Assembly (NCBI RefSeq): GCF_900142185.1
Contig: NZ_FQZZ01000005.1
Location: 186,001 to 250,000, forward strand
Direction of reading: 5' to 3'
Length of the DNA: 64,000 nucleotides
DNA from: Lutimaribacter pacificus
Lineage (GTDB): Bacteria > Pseudomonadota > Alphaproteobacteria > Rhodobacterales > Rhodobacteraceae
Shown here: piece after piece, positions 33,851 to 42,394 of the stretch
How the letters are laid out: every line of letters begins with the position of its first letter
How positions within the stretch are numbered: the first letter of the stretch is position 1
Notes under the pieces: generated by a model
Databases searched by the model: none
Told to the model about the DNA's origin: nothing
The model's input: only the letters and a program-made list of their open reading frames with translations
Made by a program: the position numbers and the translations under genes

Positions 33851-36238
33851 ATGGTGCCCAAACCCCAACTTGCGGCGGCGTGCCTCCGCCTAACGCACCC
33901 GGACGGCCCGTGGAAGCTGACCGCCATCGCCTCCGGGCGGACGAAGCAGATTTTCAGCAAGACCTTCTCCAAGGTCGAGGAGGCGCTCGGCTGGGCGTCC
34001 CGACAGAACGAAGGCGGGGCGAATTTGTATTGGCAGATCGCCCGACACGGCCGCGCGGCGGACGCGAAGACGAAGTTGGCGCGGACCGATGTTGTTGATT
34101 GCGCATTCCACTGGACCGACATCGACTGCGGCCCGGGGAGCGTCGAGGATGTGTGCGCCCTCCTGAACAATCCGACCTACCTGAGCCGCAAGGGGCTCCC
34201 GCCGGTCTCCTTCCTCCTGCTCTCCGGGAATGGTGTTTGGGCGTTCTGGAAACGCACGACACCGCTGACCGATTGGCAGGAGGTCGCCAGCATCAATATC
34301 GCGATCCGGGACGCCCTGACGGACCTCCCGAAGGACGACGGCTGGAAGGGTGCGGACAGCGCCCAGAACGCGGACCGGATTGCGCGGCTCCCGGGCTTCG
34401 TCAACTGGCCTGACGAGAAGAAGCGGGCCAAGGGCGCAACCGAGGTGCTTGCCACCTGGACCTTCCTCCGGGCCGAGCCGATCCCAGACAACGAGTTTGC
34501 CAGTTTCGCCGAGGCTGATGGGCCGACCTCGGCGGAGGCGGCGACCGGGACCAGCGGGTCTCCTCTCGGTGTGGTCCCGGTCGCCGACCATCCCCTGCTG
34601 GACGTATCGGGCGAGCCGTGGCGCTCATGCGGCGACGTGTTCGAGGACCTCGACGGCTACGCACTCCCGCTGCGCTCGCTACAGCTCCTCGCAGGCGGCG
34701 TCGCCGAGCTGGACGATGCCCTGCGGAAGCGGAAGGACACAGAGGGCGACAGCTCCGGCAGCGGCTATGCGTGGGAGGTGTATTGCGCTCTCGCCCGGGC
34801 TCGCGTCCCCGGGCGGATCGCGCTGCCGCTCCTCCTCGACCCCGACCGCCCGATTGGGCGCTGGCACCGGGATCGGAAGGTGGACGCCCGGAAGCTGCTG
34901 AAGCACGACCTCCCCCGGGCAATCGAGCGCGTGGGCGCAGAGGCGTTCTGGCCCGAGGGCGACAAGCCCGAGCAGGGGCCGGAACGCTCGCCCCGGCTCG
35001 CTGGCTTCGTGACAGACAAAAACGGCCAGCCGGTCGCGAAGCACCAGCGGAACATCCGGCTGGCCCTCGACTGGCTTGGCGTCCGGGTATCTTACGACCA
35101 GTTCACCGACCGCCGCCTGATCGACGGTCTGGAGGGCTTCGGACCTTGGCTGGACGACGCCGCGCTGACGGCGCTCTATCTCGGCGTTGACGCCCGCTTC
35201 GGGATGCTGCCGCCGGTCGATTTCTTCCAGATGGTGGTGAACGACTATGCCCAGCGGAACGCCTTCCACCCCGTGCGCGATTACCTCGCCCGGGTTGAAC
35301 CCGAATGGGACGGCACGCCCCGGATCGAGCGGTGGCTGATCGACTACGGCGGGGCCGAGGACACGCCCTTCACACGGGAGGTCTCGAAGCTGACGCTTAT
35401 CGCCGCCGCGCGGCGGGCTCGCCGTCCGGGCTCGAAGTTTGATGAGATGCTCGTGCTGGAGGGACCGCAGGGCGTCGGCAAGTCGAGCGCCATCGAGGCA
35501 TTAATGCCGGACCCCAATTGGTTCTCCGACAACTTCAGCTTCACGCTGCGCGACCGCGAAGCCATCGAGCAACTCGCCGGTCGCTGGGTGATCGAGGCCC
35601 CCGAGTTGAAAGGGATGCGCAAGAGCGAGAGCGAGACGCGGAAGGCGTTCATGTCGCGCCAGACGGATCGCGGGCGGCTCGCCTATGCTCGGACGGTCTC
35701 CGAGGTCCCGCGCACCTGCGTCTTTATCGGCACGACGAATGACGAGAAGTATCTGACCGACCCCACGGGCAACCGGCGCTTCTGGCCGGTCCGGGTTGAG
35801 GGCTTCGACATCGCGGCGATCCGCGCCGACCGGGACCAGCTGTGGGCCGAGGCGGCGACGCTTGAGTCCCAAGGGCACTCTATCCGGCTGCGACAGGACC
35901 TCTGGAGGACGGCGGCGACGGTCCAGCATTCGCGCCGGGTAGACGATCCGTGGGCGGAGGTCCTGAGCGCCGCGCTCGGCGACCTGACCGGGAAGATCGA
36001 CCCTGCGTTGATTTGGGACATTGTCGGCGTCGAGGTTGGGCGTCGGTCGCAGGCCGACAACGAAAGGCTCGGTGCGTTGATGCGGGACCTCGGCTGGGAG
36101 CGAGCCAAGCGCCGTCTAGCCGCATACGAGACAACGCGCTGGGCCTACGTCCGGGGCGACGAAAATGAGCGCCAGACCGAAATCCGGCTTGAGCTCCGGG
36201 ACGGTCGCTGGGTCGCAACAAAGGAGTTGCCATTTTGA
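33851..36238 (+). CDS. Primase-helicase of the VapE/RepB type
   Basis: This 795-aa protein probably starts replication of the element. The N-terminal third has archaeo-eukaryotic primase features: HWTDIDCG (residues about 88-95, catalytic DxD) and FLLLSGNGVWAFWK. The C-terminal half is a virulence-associated-protein-E helicase (EWDGTPRIERWL, the Walker A EGPQGVGKSSAIEAL near residue 540, FIGTTNDEKYLTDPTGNRRFWPV). It is the largest gene of the element. A cluster of CGTTCC repeats follows directly and may be its origin. Confidence 0.85.
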   Translation: MVPKPQLAAACLRLTHPDGPWKLTAIASGRTKQIFSKTFSKVEEALGWASRQNEGGANLYWQIARHGRAADAKTKLARTDVVDCAFHWTDIDCGPGSVEDVCALLNNPTYLSRKGLPPVSFLLLSGNGVWAFWKRTTPLTDWQEVASINIAIRDALTDLPKDDGWKGADSAQNADRIARLPGFVNWPDEKKRAKGATEVLATWTFLRAEPIPDNEFASFAEADGPTSAEAATGTSGSPLGVVPVADHPLLDVSGEPWRSCGDVFEDLDGYALPLRSLQLLAGGVAELDDALRKRKDTEGDSSGSGYAWEVYCALARARVPGRIALPLLLDPDRPIGRWHRDRKVDARKLLKHDLPRAIERVGAEAFWPEGDKPEQGPERSPRLAGFVTDKNGQPVAKHQRNIRLALDWLGVRVSYDQFTDRRLIDGLEGFGPWLDDAALTALYLGVDARFGMLPPVDFFQMVVNDYAQRNAFHPVRDYLARVEPEWDGTPRIERWLIDYGGAEDTPFTREVSKLTLIAAARRARRPGSKFDEMLVLEGPQGVGKSSAIEALMPDPNWFSDNFSFTLRDREAIEQLAGRWVIEAPELKGMRKSESETRKAFMSRQTDRGRLAYARTVSEVPRTCVFIGTTNDEKYLTDPTGNRRFWPVRVEGFDIAAIRADRDQLWAEAATLESQGHSIRLRQDLWRTAATVQHSRRVDDPWAEVLSAALGDLTGKIDPALIWDIVGVEVGRRSQADNERLGALMRDLGWERAKRRLAAYETTRWAYVRGDENERQTEIRLELRDGRWVATKELPF

Positions 36239-36728
36239 GCCGTTCCCTCCCATACCACCCCCCGTTCCCGCCCCCGTTCCCTCCCTTGGGTTGCGCTAAG
36301 CCCTTGGATCGCTTGCGGAAACACGGGGCGTTCCCCCCGTTCCGCCCCGATCCCCGCGTTTCGTCTAGAGCGGTTTCGGCTACGTCCCGGGGTCTCCCTT
36401 CTCTCTGGGAAGTTTCTAGGTCGGAGGGAGGAACGGGGGGAACGGGGGATAGAAGCCCTTGGAATAGCTGCGCTTTTGGGCGTTCCCTCAGGGAGGGATC
36501 GACAGGAGGAACGCGGGAGGAACGGCTGCGGAAGCTGGTCCGATTGGCCTTCCGGCGCGCGCACGCCGATCTGTCCTCCGCCTTCGACAAAAAGGCTGCA
36601 CCGAGCAGGCCAGTTAAGTCGAAATCGACTGCCTGCGCGTCGCAACCCCAAGCATTCCAATCGCTTAACCCCGCCGAGCGCAGCCGAGTAAGGGCGGCGT
36701 AAGGCTTGAACAGGAAAGGACACCACGA
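36239..36728. other. Repeat-rich noncoding region, candidate replication origin or packaging site
   Basis: In 36241-36524 the hexamer CGTTCC occurs six times directly (36241, 36263, 36275, 36329, 36338, 36481) and four times inverted as GGAACG (36430, 36439, 36508, 36519). Inverted arms face each other around 36390. A further palindrome AGTCGAAATCGACT lies at 36617-36630, flanked by GCAGGC / GCCTGC. Position directly after the primase-helicase and before terS suits an origin, a packaging site, or both. Confidence 0.5.
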
Positions 36729-37148
36729 ATGACCACCCTCCCGCTCGATCCCCTCGATTGGCTTGCCCGCGATCCCGACGAAGACCTTGGCGTGGACCTC
36801 CCCGACGGTCGCCGCCACGAATGGCCTGCGCTGTGGGACGACAACGGCGGTGCCGAGCTACGCCGCCGCGCCACCTTCGTTCGCCGCGTCCGGGATGATG
36901 CTGAGCTCCCCCGGGGCGTGACGCCACCCGCCGGTCGCCTCCTCGATGCCTTGGGCTTCCTCCCGGGCATTCCGCTCCCGGTCCTGCTCGATCTAGCCGA
37001 TTGGGTCAACTATCGGCTGAGCCTCGCCATCGCCCACGGCGGCCCGATTCCGGAGGCCCCGCTGACCTTCCTACAGGAGCTGGGCGACCTCGCGAAGGTC
37101 TCGGCCAACAACATCCTCGAAACGGTCCCGACCGATGACCAAGGCTAA
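36729..37148 (+). CDS. Hypothetical protein before TerS
   Basis: The 139-aa protein is acidic at the N-terminus (DWLARDPDEDLGVDLPDG), has a basic centre, and a leucine-rich helical C-terminus (IPLPVLLDLADWVNYRLSLAIA). AGGAAAGGA precedes ATG 36729. It overlaps terS by 14 bp, so the two are coupled. I recognise no family; a packaging or terminase accessory role is possible by position. Confidence 0.55.
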   Translation: MTTLPLDPLDWLARDPDEDLGVDLPDGRRHEWPALWDDNGGAELRRRATFVRRVRDDAELPRGVTPPAGRLLDALGFLPGIPLPVLLDLADWVNYRLSLAIAHGGPIPEAPLTFLQELGDLAKVSANNILETVPTDDQG

Positions 37149-37587
37149 GCGCACCCTTGTCCTCGCGACCCGGGGCCGGGGCAACAAGCCCTCGACAGTC
37201 ACCGCCCCGGGCCGGGAGTTCGCCGAGAAGATGCTTGCCAACGGCTGTTCGCGCGAGACTGTCGCCGCCACCCTCGGGCTGTCGTCCTCCGCCCTCAAGA
37301 CCGCCGCCGACAACGATCCGCTCCTTGCCGAGGCGATGGCCCGGGGCGACGGGGCGCTAGAGACCGAGCTTGTCGGGCATCTTCTCCAGCACGCCCGCGA
37401 GGGAAACGTCACGGCAGCGATCTTCTTGTTGAAGGCCAAGCGCGGCTTCCGCGATAGCACGCCGGTCGAGCCGAAGGACGCACAACCGAACATCACCATC
37501 AATCTCCCCGGGGCAGCGTCGCCCGAGGATTACCGCCGGATGATCGACGTGACGCCCGATCCGACCCAGCAAAGGAACAAATCATGA
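37135..37587 (+). CDS. Terminase small subunit-like protein
   Basis: TerS recognises the packaging site and loads DNA on TerL. The 150-aa protein has an N-terminal HTH (EKMLANGCSRETVAATLGLS), then a helical hairpin ending in GNVTAAIFLLKAKRGFRD, a very common end of small terminases. The acidic tail follows. It lies two genes before TerL and is coupled by short overlaps. Specificity may differ from the helper phage, which would redirect packaging. Confidence 0.75.
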   Translation: MTKAKRTLVLATRGRGNKPSTVTAPGREFAEKMLANGCSRETVAATLGLSSSALKTAADNDPLLAEAMARGDGALETELVGHLLQHAREGNVTAAIFLLKAKRGFRDSTPVEPKDAQPNITINLPGAASPEDYRRMIDVTPDPTQQRNKS

Positions 37588-37784
37588 ACAAGCCGACTGC
37601 AATCCCGAAGAACATCGACGGCAAGCCGAAGCAGCCCCGAGTTCCGCAACCCGATCAGGAGGCCGCTGGGCTCGATGCCGAGGGCAACCAGACCTATCGG
37701 CGCAAGGCGTCGGCGATCCCCGGACCCCGCGCGGGCAAGTCCTCGGAGGACATCGTGAACGGGCAGAGGAGGGGGCGCACGTGA
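37584..37784 (+). CDS. Small hypothetical protein between TerS and TerL
   Basis: The 66-aa, highly polar protein (rich in Lys, Pro, Gln, Arg) overlaps the terS stop by ATGA and the terL start by GTGA. The reading frame is thus tightly coupled on both sides. It is probably disordered. No family recognised. Confidence 0.6.
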   Translation: MNKPTAIPKNIDGKPKQPRVPQPDQEAAGLDAEGNQTYRRKASAIPGPRAGKSSEDIVNGQRRGRT

Positions 37785-39142
37785 AAATCGCCCCGACGCA
37801 ATACCAAGGCCAGGTGCTGGCCGTCCCGGAGACGTTCAATCTGTTCCTCGGCGGCGGTCGGGGCGGCGGCAAGTCCTATGGCGCGATGCTGCTCGTTCTC
37901 CGCCACGTCGAGCAATACAAGGATCGCGCCCGCCCGCTGATCGTCCGCGAGACCTACAAGGCCGCGTCCGAGCTGGCCGAGACGCTCCATATGTTGCTGG
38001 TCGCGGCGTATGGGCGGCGGGCGGTCCGCTATAACAAGGCCGACAACGTTTTTCGCCTCGCCAACGGGGCGGTGATCGAGGTCGGCCAGCTCGACGGTCC
38101 GACCGCATACAGCAAGTATCAGGGCCGGTCCTTCACGCTTCTTGTTGTCGATGAGATCGGGCTCCTGCCCAACCTCCGATACGTCAAGATGCTCCGGTCC
38201 AACCTCCGGGCGGCGGAGGGCGTGCCGCTGCGGGAGGTCCGCACGGCGAACCCGGGCGGCACGCAGCACGCGACCCTCGCCCGCGAGCACGTGAACCGCG
38301 CTCCGCCTTGGGCACCCTATGCGACCGAGGACGGCGAGACGTGGGTGAACGCGCCCAGCACCTACGTCGACAATCCGCACCTCGACGGCGACGCCTACCA
38401 CCGACGGCTTCGGGCGGCGACGGCGGGCGACACCGAGCTGCTCCGGGCTTGGGTCGAGGGCGACTGGAACATTGCCCGGGGCGCGATGTTCGGCGACGTA
38501 TGGGACCCGGAGGTGCACGTGCTGCCCGCCGACTTCCGCCCGCCGTTCCGCCTTCGGGGCCACCGCACTGCGTTGGGCGTGGACTGGGGTAGCTCAGCCC
38601 CGGCGGTCGCGCTGATCGGCGTCGAGACCTCGGGCGAAGATGGGCTGTTTCCGAAGGGCTCGCTGATCGTCCTCGATGAGATCCACACGGCGGACCCGGC
38701 GGACCTCAGCCAAGGTCTGCGCTGGCCTCCCGGGAAGCTCTGCGACTCGATCCGGGAGCGATGCGCCCACTGGAACATCCGCCCGCACGGCGTCGGCGAC
38801 GATGCCGCCGGGCTCGATGAAAGCCTGCTCGCAGTCTTCCGCCGTGAGGGCGTCTACCTGACGCCGCCCCGCAAGGGTCCGGGCTCCCGGATCGCGGGCT
38901 GGCAGAGGCTTCGACAACGAATGCTCCACGCGGTCGAGCGGGACGGCCCGGGGCTCTACGTGACCGGGCGGTGCGGTCTCCTTTTGGAAACGCTGCCGAC
39001 CCTCCCGCGCGATCCGAACCGGCCCGAGGACGTGGACACCGGCGCGAACGACCACGCCGCCGATGCCCTTCGCTACCTCGAAGGCTTCATCTCGACCTCC
39101 CGGCGCTACGGCTCCGGGCGGGTTGAAGGACACTTTGGTTGA
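37781..39142 (+). CDS. Terminase large subunit
   Basis: TerL is the ATP-driven packaging motor and nuclease. The 453-aa protein starts at GTG 37781 and shows Walker A GGGRGGGKS (residues 24-32), Walker B LLVVDEIG (about 121-128), and the RNase-H-like nuclease acids in GVDWGSSAP, VLDEIHTAD and DTGANDHAADALRY. Both domains appear complete. No portal or capsid gene follows, which is unusual for a TerL-bearing prophage. Confidence 0.9.
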   Translation: MKIAPTQYQGQVLAVPETFNLFLGGGRGGGKSYGAMLLVLRHVEQYKDRARPLIVRETYKAASELAETLHMLLVAAYGRRAVRYNKADNVFRLANGAVIEVGQLDGPTAYSKYQGRSFTLLVVDEIGLLPNLRYVKMLRSNLRAAEGVPLREVRTANPGGTQHATLAREHVNRAPPWAPYATEDGETWVNAPSTYVDNPHLDGDAYHRRLRAATAGDTELLRAWVEGDWNIARGAMFGDVWDPEVHVLPADFRPPFRLRGHRTALGVDWGSSAPAVALIGVETSGEDGLFPKGSLIVLDEIHTADPADLSQGLRWPPGKLCDSIRERCAHWNIRPHGVGDDAAGLDESLLAVFRREGVYLTPPRKGPGSRIAGWQRLRQRMLHAVERDGPGLYVTGRCGLLLETLPTLPRDPNRPEDVDTGANDHAADALRYLEGFISTSRRYGSGRVEGHFG

Positions 39143-39155
39143 AAGGAGAAGACCA

Positions 39156-39947
39156 ATGACTGCACTTCCGATCCGGGCCGACGTGCCCATCAACATCCAC
39201 CCCGACGTGCTGAGCCCTCTGGCGGAGGCGCTCGAAGCCAAGCCCGGGGCGCTTGCCTCGGCGCAACAAGCCCTCGGCGACGCCTACCGCTTTCTCGGCG
39301 CGGTCGAGGACGCGGAACGGGCGCTAGTGGCGCTGGCCGCCTCGGAAAGCCCCGCCCGCCGCCGCCAGACCCCGGACGGGCGGTCGGAGTATCTGGGCGA
39401 CCTCCGGCTGGCCTCGAATGGGCTGCGGCAATTCTCGGGCCGCGAGGAGGAACTGGCCGAAGCCGCCGCCGTTCGCCTCGAAGCCGTCACAAAGCGGCTG
39501 GACGCAACGCGGGCCTCCCTACAGGAGACAGCCAACACCCTCGACAAGGCGGTGGACTTCGCCCTCACCGACGACAACCCGGCCACGCGGGCGCTCGCCG
39601 CCGAGGTCCGGGCCCACGTCAAGGGCCTACCTGCGAAGGAGAGGTTTGGCTTCCTGCAGAACGCCACCAAGGAGGGCGATCACGCGACTGTCGCGGCGGT
39701 CCTCGGCGGTCAGCCCTTCTTGTCTGGGCTCAAGACCGAGGAGTGGGCCCAGGTGCGGATCGCCGCCGCCCGGACCTTCGCCGCGAAGGCTGTGGCCGAG
39801 CGCGAGGCGGTGGGCAAACTCCTCGATGCTATCGACGGCGCGGGCAGCGCCGTGATCGCCCGCTTCCAGAAGGTGCAGGCAGGCAAGGACACGCCCCGGG
39901 CGAAGGCGAACCGCGAGCTTGCGGCGCTGAAAGGAGGCAAGGCATGA
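39156..39947 (+). CDS. Hypothetical helical protein downstream of TerL
   Basis: The 263-aa protein is Ala/Glu/Leu-rich and predicted helical throughout, with coiled-coil-like stretches near residues 95-130 (REEELAEAAAVRLEAVTKRL). It has no transmembrane segment and no portal or capsid motif that I can see. AAAGGAG precedes ATG 39156. It is coupled to the next gene by ATGA. Possible roles include a scaffold or a packaging accessory, but nothing in the sequence decides this. Confidence 0.55.
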   Translation: MTALPIRADVPINIHPDVLSPLAEALEAKPGALASAQQALGDAYRFLGAVEDAERALVALAASESPARRRQTPDGRSEYLGDLRLASNGLRQFSGREEELAEAAAVRLEAVTKRLDATRASLQETANTLDKAVDFALTDDNPATRALAAEVRAHVKGLPAKERFGFLQNATKEGDHATVAAVLGGQPFLSGLKTEEWAQVRIAAARTFAAKAVAEREAVGKLLDAIDGAGSAVIARFQKVQAGKDTPRAKANRELAALKGGKA

Positions 39948-40303
39948 GCGGTTCGATCACGACATGGAAGAACGGGCGTGACCGATCCCGGGAGGCGGAG
40001 CGCCGCGCGGCTGAGGCAGCCCGTGAGCGGAACGCCCGAGAGCAGGACCGGCGGCTGGCGGAGAATGAGCGCGAGCTGGCGAAACTCACCGGCTACAGAG
40101 AGGCGACCGTCGCGCGGGCTCTCGCTGACGAGCGGCTGCGGGAGGCAGCGCGTGACACACTCCTCGCCCGCCGGGGCGGTCTGGCGGCGGAGTATCGGGA
40201 CGGGCAGCCGGTCTTCTCGCCCAAGGCCGGGACCTCGATCCCGACCGACGGGGAGATTGATGCCGAGGTCCGCCGCCTGCTTGGGCTCCCGGAGGATGGC
40301 TGA
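39944..40303 (+). CDS. Hypothetical coiled-coil protein
   Basis: The 119-aa protein contains a long, highly charged helix (residues 12-60, Arg/Glu/Ala repeats) followed by a short compact tail (DGEIDAEVRRLLGLPEDG). AAGGAGG lies seven bases before ATG 39944, which overlaps the previous stop. The length and charge suggest a structural helix bundle or DNA-end-binding accessory. No family recognised. Confidence 0.6.
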   Translation: MSGSITTWKNGRDRSREAERRAAEAARERNAREQDRRLAENERELAKLTGYREATVARALADERLREAARDTLLARRGGLAAEYRDGQPVFSPKAGTSIPTDGEIDAEVRRLLGLPEDG

Positions 40304-40487
40304 GGAGGAGAACCCCAACAAGTGGGGCTACACGCCCGGGCCTCGGATGCCGGACGAAGCGGAGACGAAGCCGGGGGAGGCGAAGGAGCGGCGCTGTATG
40401 CGATGCCGCCGACCGTTCTGGTCGCAGCATCGAGGTGTCCGCCACTGCGATTACTGCCGCAGCAAGATCACCGAGGCTGCGGCGTGA
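40296..40487 (+). CDS. Small zinc-ribbon-like protein
   Basis: The 63-aa protein has two C-x2-C pairs (RRCMRCRRPFWSQHRGVRH then CDYCRSK), a typical zinc-ribbon arrangement, after a Pro/Glu-rich N-terminus. It overlaps the preceding gene by 8 bp; GGAGG directly adjoins ATG 40296. A small DNA- or protein-binding role is likely. It is the last gene of this plus-strand operon and is followed by a strong hairpin. Confidence 0.6.
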   Translation: MAEEENPNKWGYTPGPRMPDEAETKPGEAKERRCMRCRRPFWSQHRGVRHCDYCRSKITEAAA

Positions 40488-40512
40488 GCGTCGCCCGAGG
40501 TCGAGACGGACG

Positions 40513-40584
40513 AAGGCCCCGGGGGATGAAACCCGGGGCCTTCTAGGGCGCGGCTCCCCGCACCCCACGGAGACCAGCGTGGGG
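40513..40584. terminator. Two strong hairpins between convergent genes
   Basis: AAGGCCCCGGG / CCCGGGGCCTT (40513-40542) is an 11-bp perfect stem with an 8-base loop; CCCCACG / CGTGGGG (40563-40584) follows. Both lie between the convergent zinc-ribbon gene and the minus-strand gene. The first probably ends transcription in one or both directions, though the T-tract is short. Confidence 0.55.
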
Positions 40585-40623
40585 ATACTCTACCCTGCGT
40601 TGTGCTGGTCGGTCGAGGGCGAG

Positions 40624-40983
40624 TTATTGTTGCGCGAGCCTCTCCTCAAGGTCGGCGCTGAGCCTCAGGATTGTTTCGAGCTTCTCGTCCACTTCTGCGT
40701 CTTCCTGATCGCCGCACCACGGGGCGACGATAAAGGCGACCGAGTAGAAGAACTGGGACATGACCTCCCTCTGCGAGGCGCTACCTTCCTGCCTTTCCCG
40801 GATGAGCCACTGCGTCAGGTCCGCCATCGCGAAAGCCGGAATGTCGGCCTCGATGTTGCTCGGGGGATCGTACTCCCCCATGAACTTATGGGCCCGTTGC
40901 AGTTCCTCGATTAGGTGTTCCCAGTCGGGCTCTTCAAGTTCGGGCTCCGCCGAAACTGGGAACGGTATGATGTTGTCGAGCAT
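40624..40983 (-). CDS. Hypothetical acidic protein in the satellite
   Basis: The 119-aa protein is acidic and helical, with EPELEEPDWEHLIEELQRAH early and WLIRERQEGSASQREVMSQF in the middle; no signal peptide or membrane helix. It is the only minus-strand gene of the element. AAGGAGAG seven bases before ATG 40983 supports the start. Opposite orientation suggests its own promoter and perhaps constitutive expression, as for satellite regulators or cargo. No family recognised. Confidence 0.55.
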   Translation of the reverse strand: MLDNIIPFPVSAEPELEEPDWEHLIEELQRAHKFMGEYDPPSNIEADIPAFAMADLTQWLIRERQEGSASQREVMSQFFYSVAFIVAPWCGDQEDAEVDEKLETILRLSADLEERLAQQ

Positions 40984-41181
40984 GTCGCTCTCCTTGAGCT
41001 AACGCCGACCGCCGGGACGCACTTCGGGCGCACGCGGGATAAGTCGGCAGGTTTCAGGGGAGCGCGTCTTGGTGTTTACCGGCGATTTGTTGCGGGGGCT
41101 CGCCAACCCCACCTTCGGCGCACGATCTGGGTGCCACGCGGACGGCGGCGAGTCAATCGGGAGCCCAACGCTCCTCCATTC

Positions 41182-41230
41182 CCTCTTTTCGCTCTTTATG
41201 TTTGACAGAGAGGGAAAAGAGGAGCATATA
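41182..41230 (+). promoter_or_regulatory. Promoter with flanking inverted repeat (probable operator)
   Basis: A perfect -35 TTGACA (41202-41207) is followed after 17 bases by CATATA (41225-41230). CCTCTTTTC (41182-41190) and GAAAAGAGG (41214-41222) form a perfect 9-bp inverted repeat around the -35. A dimeric repressor bound here would block transcription of the gene at 41256, whose N-terminus is itself ribbon-helix-helix-like. Confidence 0.55.
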
Positions 41231-41255
41231 CCCTCCAGAGCTAATGGAGGAACCC

Positions 41256-41720
41256 ATGACGATGCGAACAATTGAGATCGACTTCGAGGTGCACAAGGCA
41301 ATCGAGCTTGAGCGTAGGGGCTTCGATGAGGCGCCGAACACGGCACTTCGCCGCCTGCTCGGGATCGCGCCCGCCGAGAACGAGGAGAGTATAGAGCCCG
41401 AGACGGTCGCCGCACCGTCGGCTGCCGGTCGCCCGTGGGTGGGCAAGGGGCACTCTACCGGACTGACGCTGCCGCACGGAACCGAGTTGCAGATGGACTA
41501 CAACGGCCAGCGGTTCACGGGGCGCGTAGACAACGGCGCTCTTGTGTTCGAGGGACAGAGTTTCTCCAGCCCGTCGGGGGCTGCAGACGAGCTGTGCCGG
41601 ACGAAGGATGGGCGGAAGACGAGCCTTAACGGCAAGGAGCTGATTAGCGCCCGCCTTCCGGGCGAGACGGATTGGGTGCTGCTGAAGGCACTGGAGCGGC
41701 GGCTGAAGGGGGCGACGTGA
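41256..41720 (+). CDS. Ribbon-helix-helix protein with RAMA-like C-terminal domain
   Basis: The 154-aa protein begins with a SeqA-N-like strand-helix-helix (MRTIEIDFEVHKAIELER, then FDEAPNTALRRLLGI). The C-terminal half (TGLTLPHGTELQMDYNGQ, SFSSPSGAADELC, KTSLNGKEL) resembles the RAMA domain found in restriction and methylation proteins. It may be an autoregulator that reads modified DNA. TGGAGG lies five bases before ATG 41256; ATG 41262 is possible. Both domain calls are by eye. Confidence 0.6.
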   Translation: MTMRTIEIDFEVHKAIELERRGFDEAPNTALRRLLGIAPAENEESIEPETVAAPSAAGRPWVGKGHSTGLTLPHGTELQMDYNGQRFTGRVDNGALVFEGQSFSSPSGAADELCRTKDGRKTSLNGKELISARLPGETDWVLLKALERRLKGAT

Positions 41721-41788
41721 TCGCCCCTCCGGACAAAGGAGGGGGTACGCTAGTGACGACCGAGTAAAAAGTGCTTGCAATGGAATTG

Positions 41789-41806
41789 GTGCATAATATC
41801 ATGCAC
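41789..41806 (+). promoter_or_regulatory. Palindrome over the -10 of the two-gene module (probable operator)
   Basis: GTGCAT-AATATC-ATGCAC is a perfect 6+6 inverted repeat. It contains a TAATAT -10-like element (41794-41799), so a bound dimer would block the promoter. It lies 31 bases before ATG 41837, in a distinctly AT-richer stretch than the preceding satellite genes. Confidence 0.55.
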
Positions 41807-41836
41807 TCAGATCAATAGCGATAGTGGAATATTGAA

Positions 41837-42394
41837 ATGAGTGATGAGGCGACGGAACCAGACCAAGAGTTCGCTGCTATGCAGGCCGTGTTCTCGGCCC
41901 TCAGCCCACTAGATGAGGGGGCGAGGCAGCGCGTCGTTGACTACGTGTCGTCTCGACTTGGTCTCGCTGCAACTGTCGCCCGAAAGTCGTCCTCGGGGAA
42001 GCAAGGCGTAATAGCCGATGAGGGATATGACGAAGTTGAGCAGGAGATGTCCGCTCAAGTCGGCGGATCGCCCCGGACGTTCGAGCATTTTGCTGAGGTG
42101 TTCGATGCCGTCGATCCGCAGACCGACCGCGACCGTGCTCTTGTCGCAGCCTATTGGCTCCAGACATCAACGGACGCGCCATCGGTCGATGGATTCAGTA
42201 TTAACAAAGAGTTGAAGCATCTTGGTCACGGGCTTGGTAACGTCACCCGGGCGATCGATGGCCTAAAGGCGACGAAGCCCGCGCTAATGATCCAGTTGAA
42301 GAAAAGCGGCAAAAGCCAGCAGGCGCGCAAAGAGTACAAAGTTACGGCTGCCGGGGTGAAATACATTGAAGGAATCCTGAATGAAAAAGGATGA
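41837..42394 (+). CDS. Hypothetical protein, first gene of a putative two-gene cargo module
   Basis: The 185-aa protein has an N-terminal helix pair (FSALSPLDEGARQRVVDYVSSRL), an acidic linker, and a C-terminal winged-helix-like region (FSINKELKHLGHGLGNVTRA followed by QLKKSGKSQQARKEYKVTAAG). I recall the same C-terminal pattern in uncharacterised bacterial proteins that are often in accessory regions. It overlaps the next gene by 14 bp, so they are coupled. Codon use is more AT-rich than in the packaging genes. Confidence 0.6.
   Translation: MSDEATEPDQEFAAMQAVFSALSPLDEGARQRVVDYVSSRLGLAATVARKSSSGKQGVIADEGYDEVEQEMSAQVGGSPRTFEHFAEVFDAVDPQTDRDRALVAAYWLQTSTDAPSVDGFSINKELKHLGHGLGNVTRAIDGLKATKPALMIQLKKSGKSQQARKEYKVTAAGVKYIEGILNEKG

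Noticed and set aside
36235-36702. Open frame of 155 codons starting TTG, with AAAGGAG eight bases upstream and TTGA overlap with the primase-helicase stop.
   Set aside because: The product is a low-complexity Pro/Gly/Ser string that simply translates the CGTTCC/GGAACG repeats, with no domain-like composition. The good ribosome-binding site leaves a small chance that it is real.
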